NCBI GenBank assembly: GCA_964486865.1 | Contig: CAZAOZ010000006.1 | Coordinates: 1 to 64,000 of the forward strand | Length of the DNA: 64,000 nucleotides | Source: Ga0077527 sp964486865 | Lineage (GTDB): Bacteria; Pseudomonadota; Gammaproteobacteria; Burkholderiales; SG8-41 | Reading direction: 5' to 3' | Shown here: positions 17,984 through 26,584 of the stretch, in pieces | Numbering within the stretch: position 1 is the stretch's first letter | Layout: the number at the start of each line of letters is the position of its first letter | Notes under the pieces: generated by a model | Told to the model about the DNA's origin: nothing | Databases searched by the model: none | What the model saw: the letters and a program-made list of their open reading frames with translations, nothing else | Program-made: the position numbers and the translations under genes

Positions 17984-18123
17984 GCCACAGAGGTCACAGA
18001 GAACACAGAGGAAAATCAAAAACGTGGGTCATTTTCACATCCCGCCAGTCTGGTGAGGGTCGCGTGAGGATTCAACTCCTTGAATCTCTCGGTGTTCTCT
18101 GTGAACTCTGTGACCTCTGTGGC
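17984..18123. repeat. Inverted-repeat element with CACAGAG-type arms
   Basis: An 18-base arm GCCACAGAGGTCACAGAG at 17984-18001 is repeated exactly in inverse orientation at 18106-18123. Both arms carry further CACAGAG/AACACAGAGG iterations, and the arms enclose about 104 bases with no ORF. This repeat type is dispersed in many proteobacterial genomes. It fills most of the gap between two leftward genes. Confidence 0.85.
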
Positions 18124-18194
18124 CGAATTGCTGTTTTAAGGCTTAATCCGCCCATGATAATTCTGCTGTGACCGCGGCTTGCAGCCGCGTCCGG

Positions 18195-20237
18195 CTACTT
18201 CAGGATCTTGAACAGATTGTTGAAGCTGTCCGTCCACAGCCGCAGGCCGGGGATCTCGCGGATATTGAAAGCACTTTCGCTGATTTGCGGGTGCGCCAGC
18301 GCGGCGGCGCTGCGCGACACCAGCACCCAGTCGGTCTTGGCCAGATCATCATCGTCACTGGCATCATCGACGATCAGCACCGTGTGCAGGCCGTGTTCGT
18401 CGGCGATGCGCTTGACCACCGGCGCCAGATTGAGAAAACGGTTGGTGACGTGGAAGGCGATGACCCCGTCCGGTTTCATGTTTTTCAGATAAACACCCAT
18501 GGCCTGGTGCGTCATCAGGTGCGTGGGTATCGAATCGCTGGAAAAGGCGTCGATGGCGAGCACGTCGTAGCGCTGCGCGGACTCGCGCTCCATGGTCAGG
18601 CGCGCGTCGCCGAGCAGTGTTTCGATGCTCGCCGCGCTGGAGCCGAGAAAGCTGAATTCCGTTTTGGCGAGATCGATGACCTGCGGATTGATTTCGTAGA
18701 AGCGGTAGGTGTCGCCCTTGCGGCCATAGACCGCCAGCGTGCCGGCGCCGAGGCCAACCACGCCGACGCGCATGGCGTCTGCGTTCTCGCGCTTCACGTT
18801 GATGATGCGGCCGGCGCCGGAACTGGGGCCGTAATAGGTCGTCGGTTCCATGCGGCGCTTGGGCGACAGAAACTGTTCGCCGTGCATGATCACGCCGTGC
18901 ATCAGGCGGCGCACGCCGGTGTCGCTGGTTTCAGTGCCGAAATCCTTGACGCGCAGCGTGCCGTAGAAGTTGCGCGACATGACCCGCGCATCGTTCGACA
19001 GCATGGTGATGTAGGTATGGACGTGGTACGCGGTGAAGCCCGCAGCGACCATCGCCAGCACCGGCACTATGAGCATCACGCGGCGCGTGACGTAGCCGGC
19101 AACCAGTGCGGTCACCACCAGGCCGAGGCCGAATTCGTAATAGGTGTTGAACAGCTTGGGCGCGACAAAACCGACCAGCAGCCCGCCGATAGCGCCGCCC
19201 AGCGAAATCATCAGGTAATAGCCGGTGAGATGGCGCGGCGCCGGTTTCAGCGCGGCGAGTTCGCCGTGGAAAAACATGCACATCACAAACAGGCCGACCG
19301 CAAACAGCGGAATCGCTTCCTTGATGTCCATGATGCCGCCGTTGGCATGCAGCGCCCACGCCATGGCGCCGACGACGACCAGCAGCGGGCCCATGAAAAT
19401 TGAACGCTGGTACCAGTTGCGGCCCTCGAAGCACAGCACGAACGACAGCAGATAGATGGTCAGCGGCAGTATCCACAGGAACGGCACCGAAGCGACGTCG
19501 TGGGTGATGTGGTTGGTCACCGCGATCAGCATGAACGAGCCCAATGCGGCCAGCGTGAGCCACAGCACATAATCGGCGGCGCGTGGCACCGGTCCTGCGG
19601 CTGCGGGCCGTGCAGAGGACGGCGTGGACGCCTGCAGCGCCATGGCGCCGGCCGGCGGGCGCAGGCTGAAGTACGCCGAGGTTGCGCACAGCACGGCGAA
19701 CAGCGCATAACCGATGCTCCAGCCGATCGACTGTTCGTGCGTGGTGATATAGGGCTCGACGACAAACGGATAGGCCACCAGCGCAATCAGCGACGCGCCG
19801 TTCGACAGCGCAAACAGGCGATAGACATTGCGCGCATCCGGATAACTGCGCGCGAACCAGGCCTGCAGCAGCGGCCCAGTGGTGGAGAGCAGGAAATACG
19901 GCAGGCCGATGGTCGCCGTCAGCAGGCCGAGGATCAGCCAGGTCGGGTCTTCGTCACCGTCGGGTTTCCAGCCGCTGCCGGCGATGATGGGCAGCGAAAC
20001 CAGGCTCAGCACGATCAGTGCGGCGTGCAGGATCGCCTGCGGACGCGGCTTCAGAAAGCGGATGGTCCAGTCGGCATAGGCATAGCCGAACAGCAGCACC
20101 AGCTGGAAAAACATCAGGCAGGTGGTCCACACCGCGGCAGAGCCGCCGAACCACGGCAGGATCTGTTTGGCCATGATGGGCTGCACCAGGAACAGCAGGA
20201 AGGCGCTCGCGAATATGGTCAGCGCGTAAATCGGCAT
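18195..20237 (-). CDS. Fused membrane/spermidine-synthase-like protein
   Basis: 680 residues. The first about 420 residues hold some ten membrane segments (FASAFLLFLVQPIMAKQILPWFGG at the start is typical of the fused MFS/spermidine-synthase group). The C-terminal 230 residues carry a class I methyltransferase-like fold with VGVVGLGAGTLAVYG (about 498-512), YEINPQVIDLA and YDVLAIDAFSSDSIPTHLMT. The catalytic Asp equivalent appears in AIDAFSSDS, but polyamine synthase activity is not assured for these fusions. Possibly envelope-linked polyamine or small-molecule chemistry; function unknown. Confidence 0.88.
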   Translation of the reverse strand: MPIYALTIFASAFLLFLVQPIMAKQILPWFGGSAAVWTTCLMFFQLVLLFGYAYADWTIRFLKPRPQAILHAALIVLSLVSLPIIAGSGWKPDGDEDPTWLILGLLTATIGLPYFLLSTTGPLLQAWFARSYPDARNVYRLFALSNGASLIALVAYPFVVEPYITTHEQSIGWSIGYALFAVLCATSAYFSLRPPAGAMALQASTPSSARPAAAGPVPRAADYVLWLTLAALGSFMLIAVTNHITHDVASVPFLWILPLTIYLLSFVLCFEGRNWYQRSIFMGPLLVVVGAMAWALHANGGIMDIKEAIPLFAVGLFVMCMFFHGELAALKPAPRHLTGYYLMISLGGAIGGLLVGFVAPKLFNTYYEFGLGLVVTALVAGYVTRRVMLIVPVLAMVAAGFTAYHVHTYITMLSNDARVMSRNFYGTLRVKDFGTETSDTGVRRLMHGVIMHGEQFLSPKRRMEPTTYYGPSSGAGRIINVKRENADAMRVGVVGLGAGTLAVYGRKGDTYRFYEINPQVIDLAKTEFSFLGSSAASIETLLGDARLTMERESAQRYDVLAIDAFSSDSIPTHLMTHQAMGVYLKNMKPDGVIAFHVTNRFLNLAPVVKRIADEHGLHTVLIVDDASDDDDLAKTDWVLVSRSAAALAHPQISESAFNIREIPGLRLWTDSFNNLFKILK

Positions 20238-20363
20238 TTCATAACTTGTTGATTTATTTAATTATTTTGTATTTCGCGACACGCAATCACGGCGCATCAT
20301 CCATTCCTGGGGGAGCTTCGGCCGCCGCGATTGTAACCGCAGTCGGCGCGTTTCAGATGAATT

Positions 20364-21110
20364 TCACTCCGCGGGCGAGAACTGCATGATCAAGGCTTCC
20401 GCACCCCGGCTTTCGGCCTGCATCCGCAGCGGGCCGTCGGCGGCGCCGACGAAAATCGTGGTGTACGCCGGGCACGACTGGCCGTTGATGTTGAGGCTGC
20501 CGTTGACCACCAGACAGTACTGGCCGCCGGTATGGCGCGGATCGGGGCCCGTGACCGGCATGTCCGGCCCGATGCGCAGCAACCATGACGCCAGCCCGTC
20601 GTCGCCGTTCATTTCAAGCAGCGGTTCCAGCGCGGTTTCGCGGCGCGTCAGCAACACCGGCTCGGTACTCAGCGTGATGTCGGTTGCGGTGTGATGGCGC
20701 TTGCGCGAAGGTTTCAGTTTTTCGCGATAGCCGGGCTTGTGCAGGTACACCGCGCCGGAGTCGGTGCGCGCGCGCAGCGTGTAGTACGAATAGCCCTGCG
20801 CGCCGGCGGTGATCGGCCCGTAGCCGGTGTGATGGTCGGCGTAATGCACCGCCAGCGGGCGCACCGGATGGGTGTCGCGGCCGAGGCTGCCGCCGCCGGC
20901 GACGAATACCTGGAACTGATCGACTTCATGGAAATGCGGCACGATGACTTCGTTGGGGCTCATCTCGATCAGGAAGGCCTGCGGCGTGTCCTGCACCTTG
21001 TCCATGCGCTTGCCGATGTAATCGGTGCGCCAGTGTTCCTCGCCAGTGCCGGTCGATTTGACGAGGCGCCGGCCGGGCGTGGCTTGTGCGGCGGTGACGG
21101 TCTGGATCAT
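20364..21110 (-). CDS. Cupin-like protein at the end of the MmgE/PrpD cluster
   Basis: 248 residues from the ATG at 21110; a TTG seven codons upstream is also open. A cupin pattern PHFHEVDQFQVFVAGGG (about 65-81) with putative metal-binding His residues, and a second barrel-like half ending GQSCPAYTTIFVGA, suggest a bicupin. No specific family is recognised. It is the last gene of the leftward cluster, 30 bases after the Bug receptor gene, so it may be an isomerase, decarboxylase or accessory enzyme of the same pathway. Function uncertain. Confidence 0.75.
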   Translation of the reverse strand: MIQTVTAAQATPGRRLVKSTGTGEEHWRTDYIGKRMDKVQDTPQAFLIEMSPNEVIVPHFHEVDQFQVFVAGGGSLGRDTHPVRPLAVHYADHHTGYGPITAGAQGYSYYTLRARTDSGAVYLHKPGYREKLKPSRKRHHTATDITLSTEPVLLTRRETALEPLLEMNGDDGLASWLLRIGPDMPVTGPDPRHTGGQYCLVVNGSLNINGQSCPAYTTIFVGAADGPLRMQAESRGAEALIMQFSPAE

Positions 21111-21140
21111 TTTTGCTTTTCCGGATGGCAACGCAGAGGA

Positions 21141-22112
21141 TTAATCCGCCTTGATGTTCGATTTTCGGATGACTTCGGCGTAATTCGCGGATTCGGATCT
21201 GACGAACGCGGCGAATTCCGCCGGGGTGTTGCCGACCGCGTCGGAGCCGTCGGCAGCCATGCGTTTCTGGAGATCCGCGGTTTTCAGGATGGCGGCTGTT
21301 TCGCGATGCACCTTGTCGATGACGGCGCGCGGCGTGCCGGCCTGGGTGAACAGGCCGTACCAGTTGGTCACATCGAAATCGGGCACGCCGGATTCCTGCA
21401 CGCTGGGCAGATCGGGCAGCGTTGCCGCGCGTTTCGCGCTGGATACGCCCAGCGCACGCAGCTTGCCGGTCCGGATATGCGGCAGCACGGAAATGATGCT
21501 CGGGAATGCGGCCTCGATGCGCCCGGAGAGCATGTCGGTATAGGCCGCGCCCATGCCTTTGTACGGAATGTGCGTGATGTCGGCGCCAGTGCGCACCTTG
21601 AACAGTTCGGTGGCGAGATGGATCAGGCTGCCCTGTCCCGACGAGGCGTAATTGAGTTTGTTCGGATTCGCTCTGGAATGGGCGACCAGTTCGCGCACGG
21701 TCTTCGCCGGGATGCCCGGATGCACGATCAGCACATAGGGCTGGCGCGTGACCTGGGTGATGGCGATGAAGTCGCGGGTCGGCACATAGCGCGCCTGGTA
21801 GAGCAGGGGATGGATGACGAACGTCGCGCTGCCCATGAACAGCGTGTGACCGTCCGCCGGCGCCTGGCGCATGATATCGACGCCGACGTTGCCGCCGCCG
21901 CCGGGCCGGTTATCGACAACGACGGTCTGGCCGAAGCGTTCGGTCAGCGGCGTCGCAATCGAGCGCGCCGTGGTGTCCATGCCGCCGCCGGCGGCCAGCG
22001 GCACGATCATGCGCACCGGCTTGTCGGGATAATTCGGCGTTGCGGCATGGGTCGCAGCCGCGAGTACGCTGCAGGCGGCGATCAGTGTGCTGGTCATGGC
22101 TGCGTTCATCAT
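21141..22112 (-). CDS. Bug/TctC-family periplasmic solute-binding receptor
   Basis: 323 residues from the ATG at 22112, with signal peptide MMNAAMTSTLIAACSVLAAA ending THAA. The family signatures PDKPVRMIVPLAAGGGMDTTAR, VVDNRPGGGGNVG, LNYASSGQGSLIHLATELF and HIPYKGMGAAYTD are present. Bug proteins capture carboxylates for TctAB permeases or act as signalling receptors; no TctA/TctB gene is in the window. It lies 13 bases after the third MmgE/PrpD gene, so it probably binds the substrate of this catabolic cluster. Confidence 0.94.
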   Translation of the reverse strand: MMNAAMTSTLIAACSVLAAATHAATPNYPDKPVRMIVPLAAGGGMDTTARSIATPLTERFGQTVVVDNRPGGGGNVGVDIMRQAPADGHTLFMGSATFVIHPLLYQARYVPTRDFIAITQVTRQPYVLIVHPGIPAKTVRELVAHSRANPNKLNYASSGQGSLIHLATELFKVRTGADITHIPYKGMGAAYTDMLSGRIEAAFPSIISVLPHIRTGKLRALGVSSAKRAATLPDLPSVQESGVPDFDVTNWYGLFTQAGTPRAVIDKVHRETAAILKTADLQKRMAADGSDAVGNTPAEFAAFVRSESANYAEVIRKSNIKAD

Positions 22113-22125
22113 CGGTACACCGCGT

Positions 22126-23469
22126 TCAGGTTGCGACTGCAAGCATGCGGCAGTCGGTGATGGTTTCCAGCGCCGCGAGCTGCGCATGCAACTCGGCTGC
22201 GCGCGGGTACGTGCCCGCCATGCGCATGAATTTTATCCGTAATTCCTCCGCTGACAACGGTGTCGCCGGCGTGCCCCTGAATTCCTCGGCAAAACGCTCG
22301 AATTTGCGCCCGTCTTTCAATGCCACAACCACCCGCGTCGCCCAGGCGCCGCCTTTTTCAGCGTGGCCCATTTCAACGATTTTCAGGTTGCGGGCGAGTG
22401 CGCGGACCCGGCTGTCATGCAGCGCCGCTTCCGCAAACGCCAGCGGGTCACTGGCATCGTAATACAGCGCAATCGCCGCGCAGAACGGCACGCTGTACTG
22501 CGCGCCGGCAACGTCCTGCGGCTCGCGGATGTCGTGATGCGACAGCACTTTGTGCCGCGCATGTATGGTCAGATCCGCCACCTCGTCGCCATTGAAGCCG
22601 TGCTCGGCGCGCAGTTCCTGCAGCGACTGCACGGGGGTATGCGCGGTGATGTGGCAGGCGTAGCGCTTGAGGCAGGCATGGACGATGTCGAAGTGCGTGC
22701 CCAGGTCTTTGGTCAGTTGCGTCGCGTCGCCGTCGCGGCAATACGCTTCCAGATAACCGTAGCGGCCTTCGAGCACCGTGTCCGGGCCTTCGTAGCCGTC
22801 GCGTGCGAGCAGCGCGGCGACCACGCCGGCCTCCGCCGCGCGGCCCATGTGCAATCGTTTCACCATCGCGCCGTTGCCGGCCTTGGCGAAAGCGAGCAGG
22901 CCGCCGCCCAGCGAGCCGGCAATGCCCAGCGCCTGCGTCAGTTGATCCGCGCTGAGGCCCAGCAGCTTGCCGGCGACGACGGCCGAGCCGTACGGGCCGT
23001 TGACGCCCGGCGCATGAAAGCCCAGGGTTTCCGTGGATTGTTTTGCGGCGAGGCCGATGCGGAACATGACTTCAGCGCCGGCGACGAAGGCGGTCAGCAG
23101 GTCGCGGCCGCCGGCCTGCCGTTCTTCGGCGACGGCGAGCGCGGCGGGCAGCAGGATCGCGCCGGGATGCACGCCGGCGCTGGGCTTGCGCAGGCCGTCG
23201 AGTTCGAAGGCGTGGGCGGCGACGCCGTTGGCCAGCGCCGCTGCCGGAGGAGACACCTTGAGCGCGGTGCCGATGACCCGGCTCATGCCGTTGCCGCCGC
23301 AGTGCTGCGCGTGGCCGGCAAGAATCTTCGCCCACGGCAGGCGCGCGCCGAACAGCGCGGCGCCGGCGGTGTCGATGATGCATTGCTGCGCGCGTTCACG
23401 TGCCGCCGCCGGGATTTGTGCGTAGGTGAGCGCGGTCGCGAATTGCGCGAGCGTGCGGGCTGCGGTCAT
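22126..23469 (-). CDS. MmgE/PrpD family protein (cluster copy 3)
   Basis: 447 residues. Family patterns: C.IDTAGAALFGARLPWAKIL, LANGVAAHAFELDGLRKPSAGVHPGA (about 75-100), NGAMVKRLHMGRAAEAGVVAALLA (about 195-218) and a C-terminal domain from about 270. Members include 2-methylcitrate dehydratase PrpD and cis-aconitate decarboxylase, acting on tricarboxylates. It is the third MmgE/PrpD gene in the leftward cluster. A perfect hairpin (23479-23504) lies ten bases before the start codon. Confidence 0.93.
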   Translation of the reverse strand: MTAARTLAQFATALTYAQIPAAARERAQQCIIDTAGAALFGARLPWAKILAGHAQHCGGNGMSRVIGTALKVSPPAAALANGVAAHAFELDGLRKPSAGVHPGAILLPAALAVAEERQAGGRDLLTAFVAGAEVMFRIGLAAKQSTETLGFHAPGVNGPYGSAVVAGKLLGLSADQLTQALGIAGSLGGGLLAFAKAGNGAMVKRLHMGRAAEAGVVAALLARDGYEGPDTVLEGRYGYLEAYCRDGDATQLTKDLGTHFDIVHACLKRYACHITAHTPVQSLQELRAEHGFNGDEVADLTIHARHKVLSHHDIREPQDVAGAQYSVPFCAAIALYYDASDPLAFAEAALHDSRVRALARNLKIVEMGHAEKGGAWATRVVVALKDGRKFERFAEEFRGTPATPLSAEELRIKFMRMAGTYPRAAELHAQLAALETITDCRMLAVAT

Positions 23470-23478
23470 GATTTTTCC

Positions 23479-23504
23479 GGCAAATGGTCATCAGACCATT
23501 TGCC
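23479..23504. repeat. Perfect hairpin immediately upstream of an MmgE/PrpD start codon
   Basis: GGCAAATGGT (23479-23488) and ACCATTTGCC (23495-23504) with a six-base loop. In the leftward mRNA this hairpin ends about nine bases before the ATG, with a GGAAAAA stretch between. It could act in translation control, as a terminator, or as an mRNA processing barrier. Confidence 0.55.
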
Positions 23505-23511
23505 GCTGATA

Positions 23512-23550
23512 CCTCCCCTCCTCCCTCGGGGGAGGGGTCGGGGGAGAGGG
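23512..23550. repeat. C/G-rich palindromic repeat (CCCTCnCCC family)
   Basis: A CCTCCCCTCCTCCCTC / GGGGGAGGGG...GGGGGAGAGGG hairpin-forming element in the gap between two MmgE/PrpD genes. Related copies occur at 26523-26565, 44240-44282, 44929-44968 and 45015-45058. Confidence 0.65.
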
Positions 23551-23586
23551 AAAAGCGTGCTGGCCATCATCAAAGGGAAAACAAGC

Positions 23587-24984
23587 TCATGCCGTCATCA
23601 GTTTCGCCAGCACCGCGGCATCGGGCAGCTTCTCGATGCCCATCACCGCGTCGCGCAGCTCGGCAACGCGCGCCCTGGGCAGCGCCTTGACCGCGAGCTT
23701 CTCGAATTTTTCGATGATCTCGGCATCCGACGCGAAATGTTTTTCGCTGCCGCGCGGAGCCTCGACCGTGCGCTTCATCACCGTGCCGTCGTGGAGATGC
23801 AGCTCGACATGCACCTTGTGGCGCATTTTGGCGCCCAGCGCGGTGATCGCCGGATCGTGGATGACCTCGACTTTTTCCGACAGTTTCATGCGCTGCGGAT
23901 CGGCGATCATGTTTTCGGTGAACTGATCGACAAAGCAGTCGTTTTCGATCAGCCAGGTGGCGATGCAGTAGGGCATGTTGAGCTGCGCCGAAGTCAGGCC
24001 CTGCGGTTCGTATTTCCAGCCGACATGGTGTACCGTGACTTCGGAGCCGTGAACGACGACTTTTTTCACGTCGTTGTGGGTGAACGGCCGCTCGCGGCGC
24101 ATGTCGCGCAGCGCATCCAGCGTGGTGTGGTTGGTGCCGACGCAGGCGTAGAATTTCAGCGCCACGCCCATGGTCTGCCATGTGTCGCCAAGCCCGGCGG
24201 TCAGTTCCGCGAGATTGAACTTGTCGGTCGATTGCGACATGGTCGTGCAGAAACCGCCGTATTCGCTTTCCAGCACATTGAGTATGCCGGTGAAGCCGGC
24301 TTCGGCGAACAGCGCACCGTAGAGTCCTGATTGCGACGAGCGCCCGGCGTGCATGCGCTTGACCATGGCGCCGAACTGCGCCGCCATCAGGCCCGCGGCC
24401 TGGGTGCCGGCGATGCCCAGCGCATGTACGGTCTTGTCGGTATCGAGCTTCAAGCCGCGCGCCGCGCCGGCTGCCGCGGAAAACACGCCCAGCGTCGCGC
24501 CCGAGTGCCAGCCCGAGGCGATGTGCGAGGGGCCCATGCACAGGCCGACGCGCGGGCCGATTTCATAACCGGCGACCGCGGATGTCAGGAATTCCCTGCC
24601 GCTCATACCCGCCTTCATTTCAGTCAGCGGAATCAGCGCCGGCAGCACCACGGCGCCCACATGCAGCACGCCGGCGCGATGCACGTCGTCGAGTTCGAAG
24701 CCCTGCACCTGCGTGCCGTTGACCAGCGCGGCGTGCGGCGCCGAGAGTTTTTTGTTGGTACCCCAGACGCTGCACTGGCGGGTGCTGTCGATGCTGCCCA
24801 GTTTGTCCTGCAGGATGCGGCTCCATTCCAGATCCGCGCCGTACAGCGCGCAGCCCAGCGCGTCGAGCATCAGCAGCTTGTTGCGGTGGCGGACTTCCTC
24901 CGGAATCCTGTCGTAGGTCAGGCCGGAGACGAATTCGGCGATGCGGCGGGTGTAGGGGTTGGAGTGGGTCGATTGCTGGGCCAT
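23587..24984 (-). CDS. MmgE/PrpD family protein (cluster copy 2)
   Basis: 465 residues. N-terminal helical domain with LMLDALGCALYGADLEWSRIL, LVNGTQVQGFELDDVHRAGVLHVGA (about 90-115), FGAMVKRMHAGRSSQSGLYGALFA (about 205-230) and GTNHTTLDALRDM in the second domain. Same fold as PrpD, MmgE and cis-aconitate decarboxylase. It is clearly diverged from its neighbours, so the three copies are old paralogues rather than a recent duplication, suggesting different substrates or steps. It is separated from the downstream copy by 117 bases with repeats. Confidence 0.93.
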   Translation of the reverse strand: MAQQSTHSNPYTRRIAEFVSGLTYDRIPEEVRHRNKLLMLDALGCALYGADLEWSRILQDKLGSIDSTRQCSVWGTNKKLSAPHAALVNGTQVQGFELDDVHRAGVLHVGAVVLPALIPLTEMKAGMSGREFLTSAVAGYEIGPRVGLCMGPSHIASGWHSGATLGVFSAAAGAARGLKLDTDKTVHALGIAGTQAAGLMAAQFGAMVKRMHAGRSSQSGLYGALFAEAGFTGILNVLESEYGGFCTTMSQSTDKFNLAELTAGLGDTWQTMGVALKFYACVGTNHTTLDALRDMRRERPFTHNDVKKVVVHGSEVTVHHVGWKYEPQGLTSAQLNMPYCIATWLIENDCFVDQFTENMIADPQRMKLSEKVEVIHDPAITALGAKMRHKVHVELHLHDGTVMKRTVEAPRGSEKHFASDAEIIEKFEKLAVKALPRARVAELRDAVMGIEKLPDAAVLAKLMTA

Positions 24985-24999
24985 GTAGGTGTTTCCTGT

Positions 25000-25035
25000 G
25001 CTGGGTGATGAGTAAGCGGTGAGCGGCGAGCGGTG
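25000..25035. repeat. Short GAGCGGTGAGCGG-type iteration
   Basis: The gap between two MmgE/PrpD genes contains TGATGAGTAAGCGGTGAGC and GGCGAGCGGTG iterations, like those at 48841-48921 and 54296-54330. This is a dispersed simple repeat common in this genome; no gene is present. Confidence 0.5.
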
Positions 25036-25075
25036 TGAATGTAAAATTATTCAATAAAACAAATGGTTGCGATAT

Positions 25076-26485
25076 TCATGCCGGTGCGGTGACGGCAGCG
25101 GCCAGCAGCGGCATCAGTTTGCTGATGTCGGCCAGCGTGTCGAAACCGTCAACCGCCGCAATGATGCGCTCGGCAGCGGCCTGGTCCATGCACGGTGCGA
25201 CGACGTTGCGGAACTTGTGCACGACCTCTTCCGGCGTGAGCGGATTTTCCGGACTGCCGCGGCGATGCAGCGACAGTTTTTCAAACACCCGGCCGTTGCG
25301 TGTCGTGATTTTGACCCGCGAGGCGTGGCGGAACGGCGCGCCCATTTGTTCGATTTCGGGATCGACGTGCGCGCTGATGCGCGTAATGAAATCGAGTATG
25401 CGCGGATCGCTCAATCGCGTTTCACGGAACTGTTCAGTGAAGGCCGCGCCGTCCAACGCGATCACCGCCATGCCGTAATACAGATTCATCTGCGCCGCGG
25501 TGACGCCCTGCGCCTTGTACTCCCATGCGCAATGCACATGGGTCATCGGCGACAGGCCGGCTTCCACTTTGGCGATGTCATCGGCCTGGAGACGCTGCTC
25601 CTGCATGATGGCCAGCAGGCCGTCCAGCGCGCTGTGGATGCTGGTGACGCTGGCATGCGGCTTGTAGCCGACGTTCAGCGTTTCCCAGGTGCTGCCGAGG
25701 CCGGCGGTCAGGCGCGACGGATCGGGCTGGTCGGAATAGGTCGAGAGATAACCGCCGTACGGCGCTTCGAGTGCGTCGAGAATGCCGGTGAAGTCCTGCG
25801 CGGCGAGCTGCGCGGCATAGACGCCGCTTTGCGCGGCACGCCCGCTGTGAAAGCGTTTGACCATCGCGCCTTCCTGCGCCGCCATCAGCCCGCCGGCCTG
25901 CGAGCCGGCCATGCCCAGCGCGTGCTGGAAGTGTGCTGCGTCGAGTCCGAGCAGGCGCGCGGCAGTGGCCGCGGCGACAAACGCACCCGAAGTGCCCTGA
26001 GGATGAAAACCGCGGAAAAACAGGTTCATGGTTGCGGCGTTGCCGACACGGTGGCCGATTTCGTAACCGGCGACCATCGCCGTCAGCACATCGCGCCCTG
26101 AAGTTTTTCCCGCAGCCTCGGCGAGCCCCAGCGCTACCGGCACGGCAATCGATCCGGCATGGACGATGGATTCCTTGTGAATATCGTCGAGCTCGAAAGC
26201 GTGGCCTGAGGTACCGTTAACCAGCGCCGCCAGCGCCGGTGAAGTTTTTTTGCCCAGCCCGATCAGCGTGGCGACGGGTTTGGCATCTTCCTGCCCGGCG
26301 AGCGCCGCCACTTTCCGGGTCCACGGCAGCGTCGCGCCGAACAGGCAGCAGCCGAGGCTGTCGAGCAGCGAGAGCTTGATGCGGGCGATGACCGCCGCCG
26401 GGATGTCTTCGTATTTCAGCGCCGCGCCGAAGCGCGCGAGGTCGCGGGTGGCGTTGGCGAGCAGCGGAGGTTGCGTGGAGGACAA
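25076..26485 (-). CDS. MmgE/PrpD family protein (cluster copy 1)
   Basis: 469 residues. LSLLDSLGCCLFGATLPWTRKV, LVNGTSGHAFELDDIHKESIVHAGS (about 88-112), EGAMVKRFHSGRAAQSGVYAAQLA (about 207-230) and HASVTSIHSALDGLL mark the family. Transcribed leftward after the TcuA-like flavoprotein, so it probably handles the unsaturated acid made by that enzyme (hydration, dehydration or decarboxylation). That role is inference from context. Confidence 0.93.
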   Translation of the reverse strand: MSSTQPPLLANATRDLARFGAALKYEDIPAAVIARIKLSLLDSLGCCLFGATLPWTRKVAALAGQEDAKPVATLIGLGKKTSPALAALVNGTSGHAFELDDIHKESIVHAGSIAVPVALGLAEAAGKTSGRDVLTAMVAGYEIGHRVGNAATMNLFFRGFHPQGTSGAFVAAATAARLLGLDAAHFQHALGMAGSQAGGLMAAQEGAMVKRFHSGRAAQSGVYAAQLAAQDFTGILDALEAPYGGYLSTYSDQPDPSRLTAGLGSTWETLNVGYKPHASVTSIHSALDGLLAIMQEQRLQADDIAKVEAGLSPMTHVHCAWEYKAQGVTAAQMNLYYGMAVIALDGAAFTEQFRETRLSDPRILDFITRISAHVDPEIEQMGAPFRHASRVKITTRNGRVFEKLSLHRRGSPENPLTPEEVVHKFRNVVAPCMDQAAAERIIAAVDGFDTLADISKLMPLLAAAVTAPA

Positions 26486-26522
26486 ACTGGATGTCGCCCC
26501 GACTAAGGGTGCCTAAAACGAA

Positions 26523-26565
26523 ACCCCCTCTCCCCGCATGGCGGGGAGAGGGTTGGGGAGAGGGG
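26523..26565. repeat. C/G-rich palindromic repeat (CCCTCTCCCC family)
   Basis: CCCCTCTCCCCGC / GCGGGGAGAGGG arms plus a second GGGGAGAGGGG. It occupies the 99-base gap between the flavoprotein and the first MmgE/PrpD gene and could form a stable hairpin in the operon mRNA. Confidence 0.75.
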
Positions 26566-26584
26566 CAGCGAAAAAACCACTTTG

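Noticed and set aside
22363..24330. 655-codon open frame on the + strand opposite two MmgE/PrpD genes
   Set aside because: Arg/Gly/Ala/Gln-rich composition with no domain, no ribosome site, fully antisense to clear genes. Long shadow frames are expected in GC-rich coding DNA.
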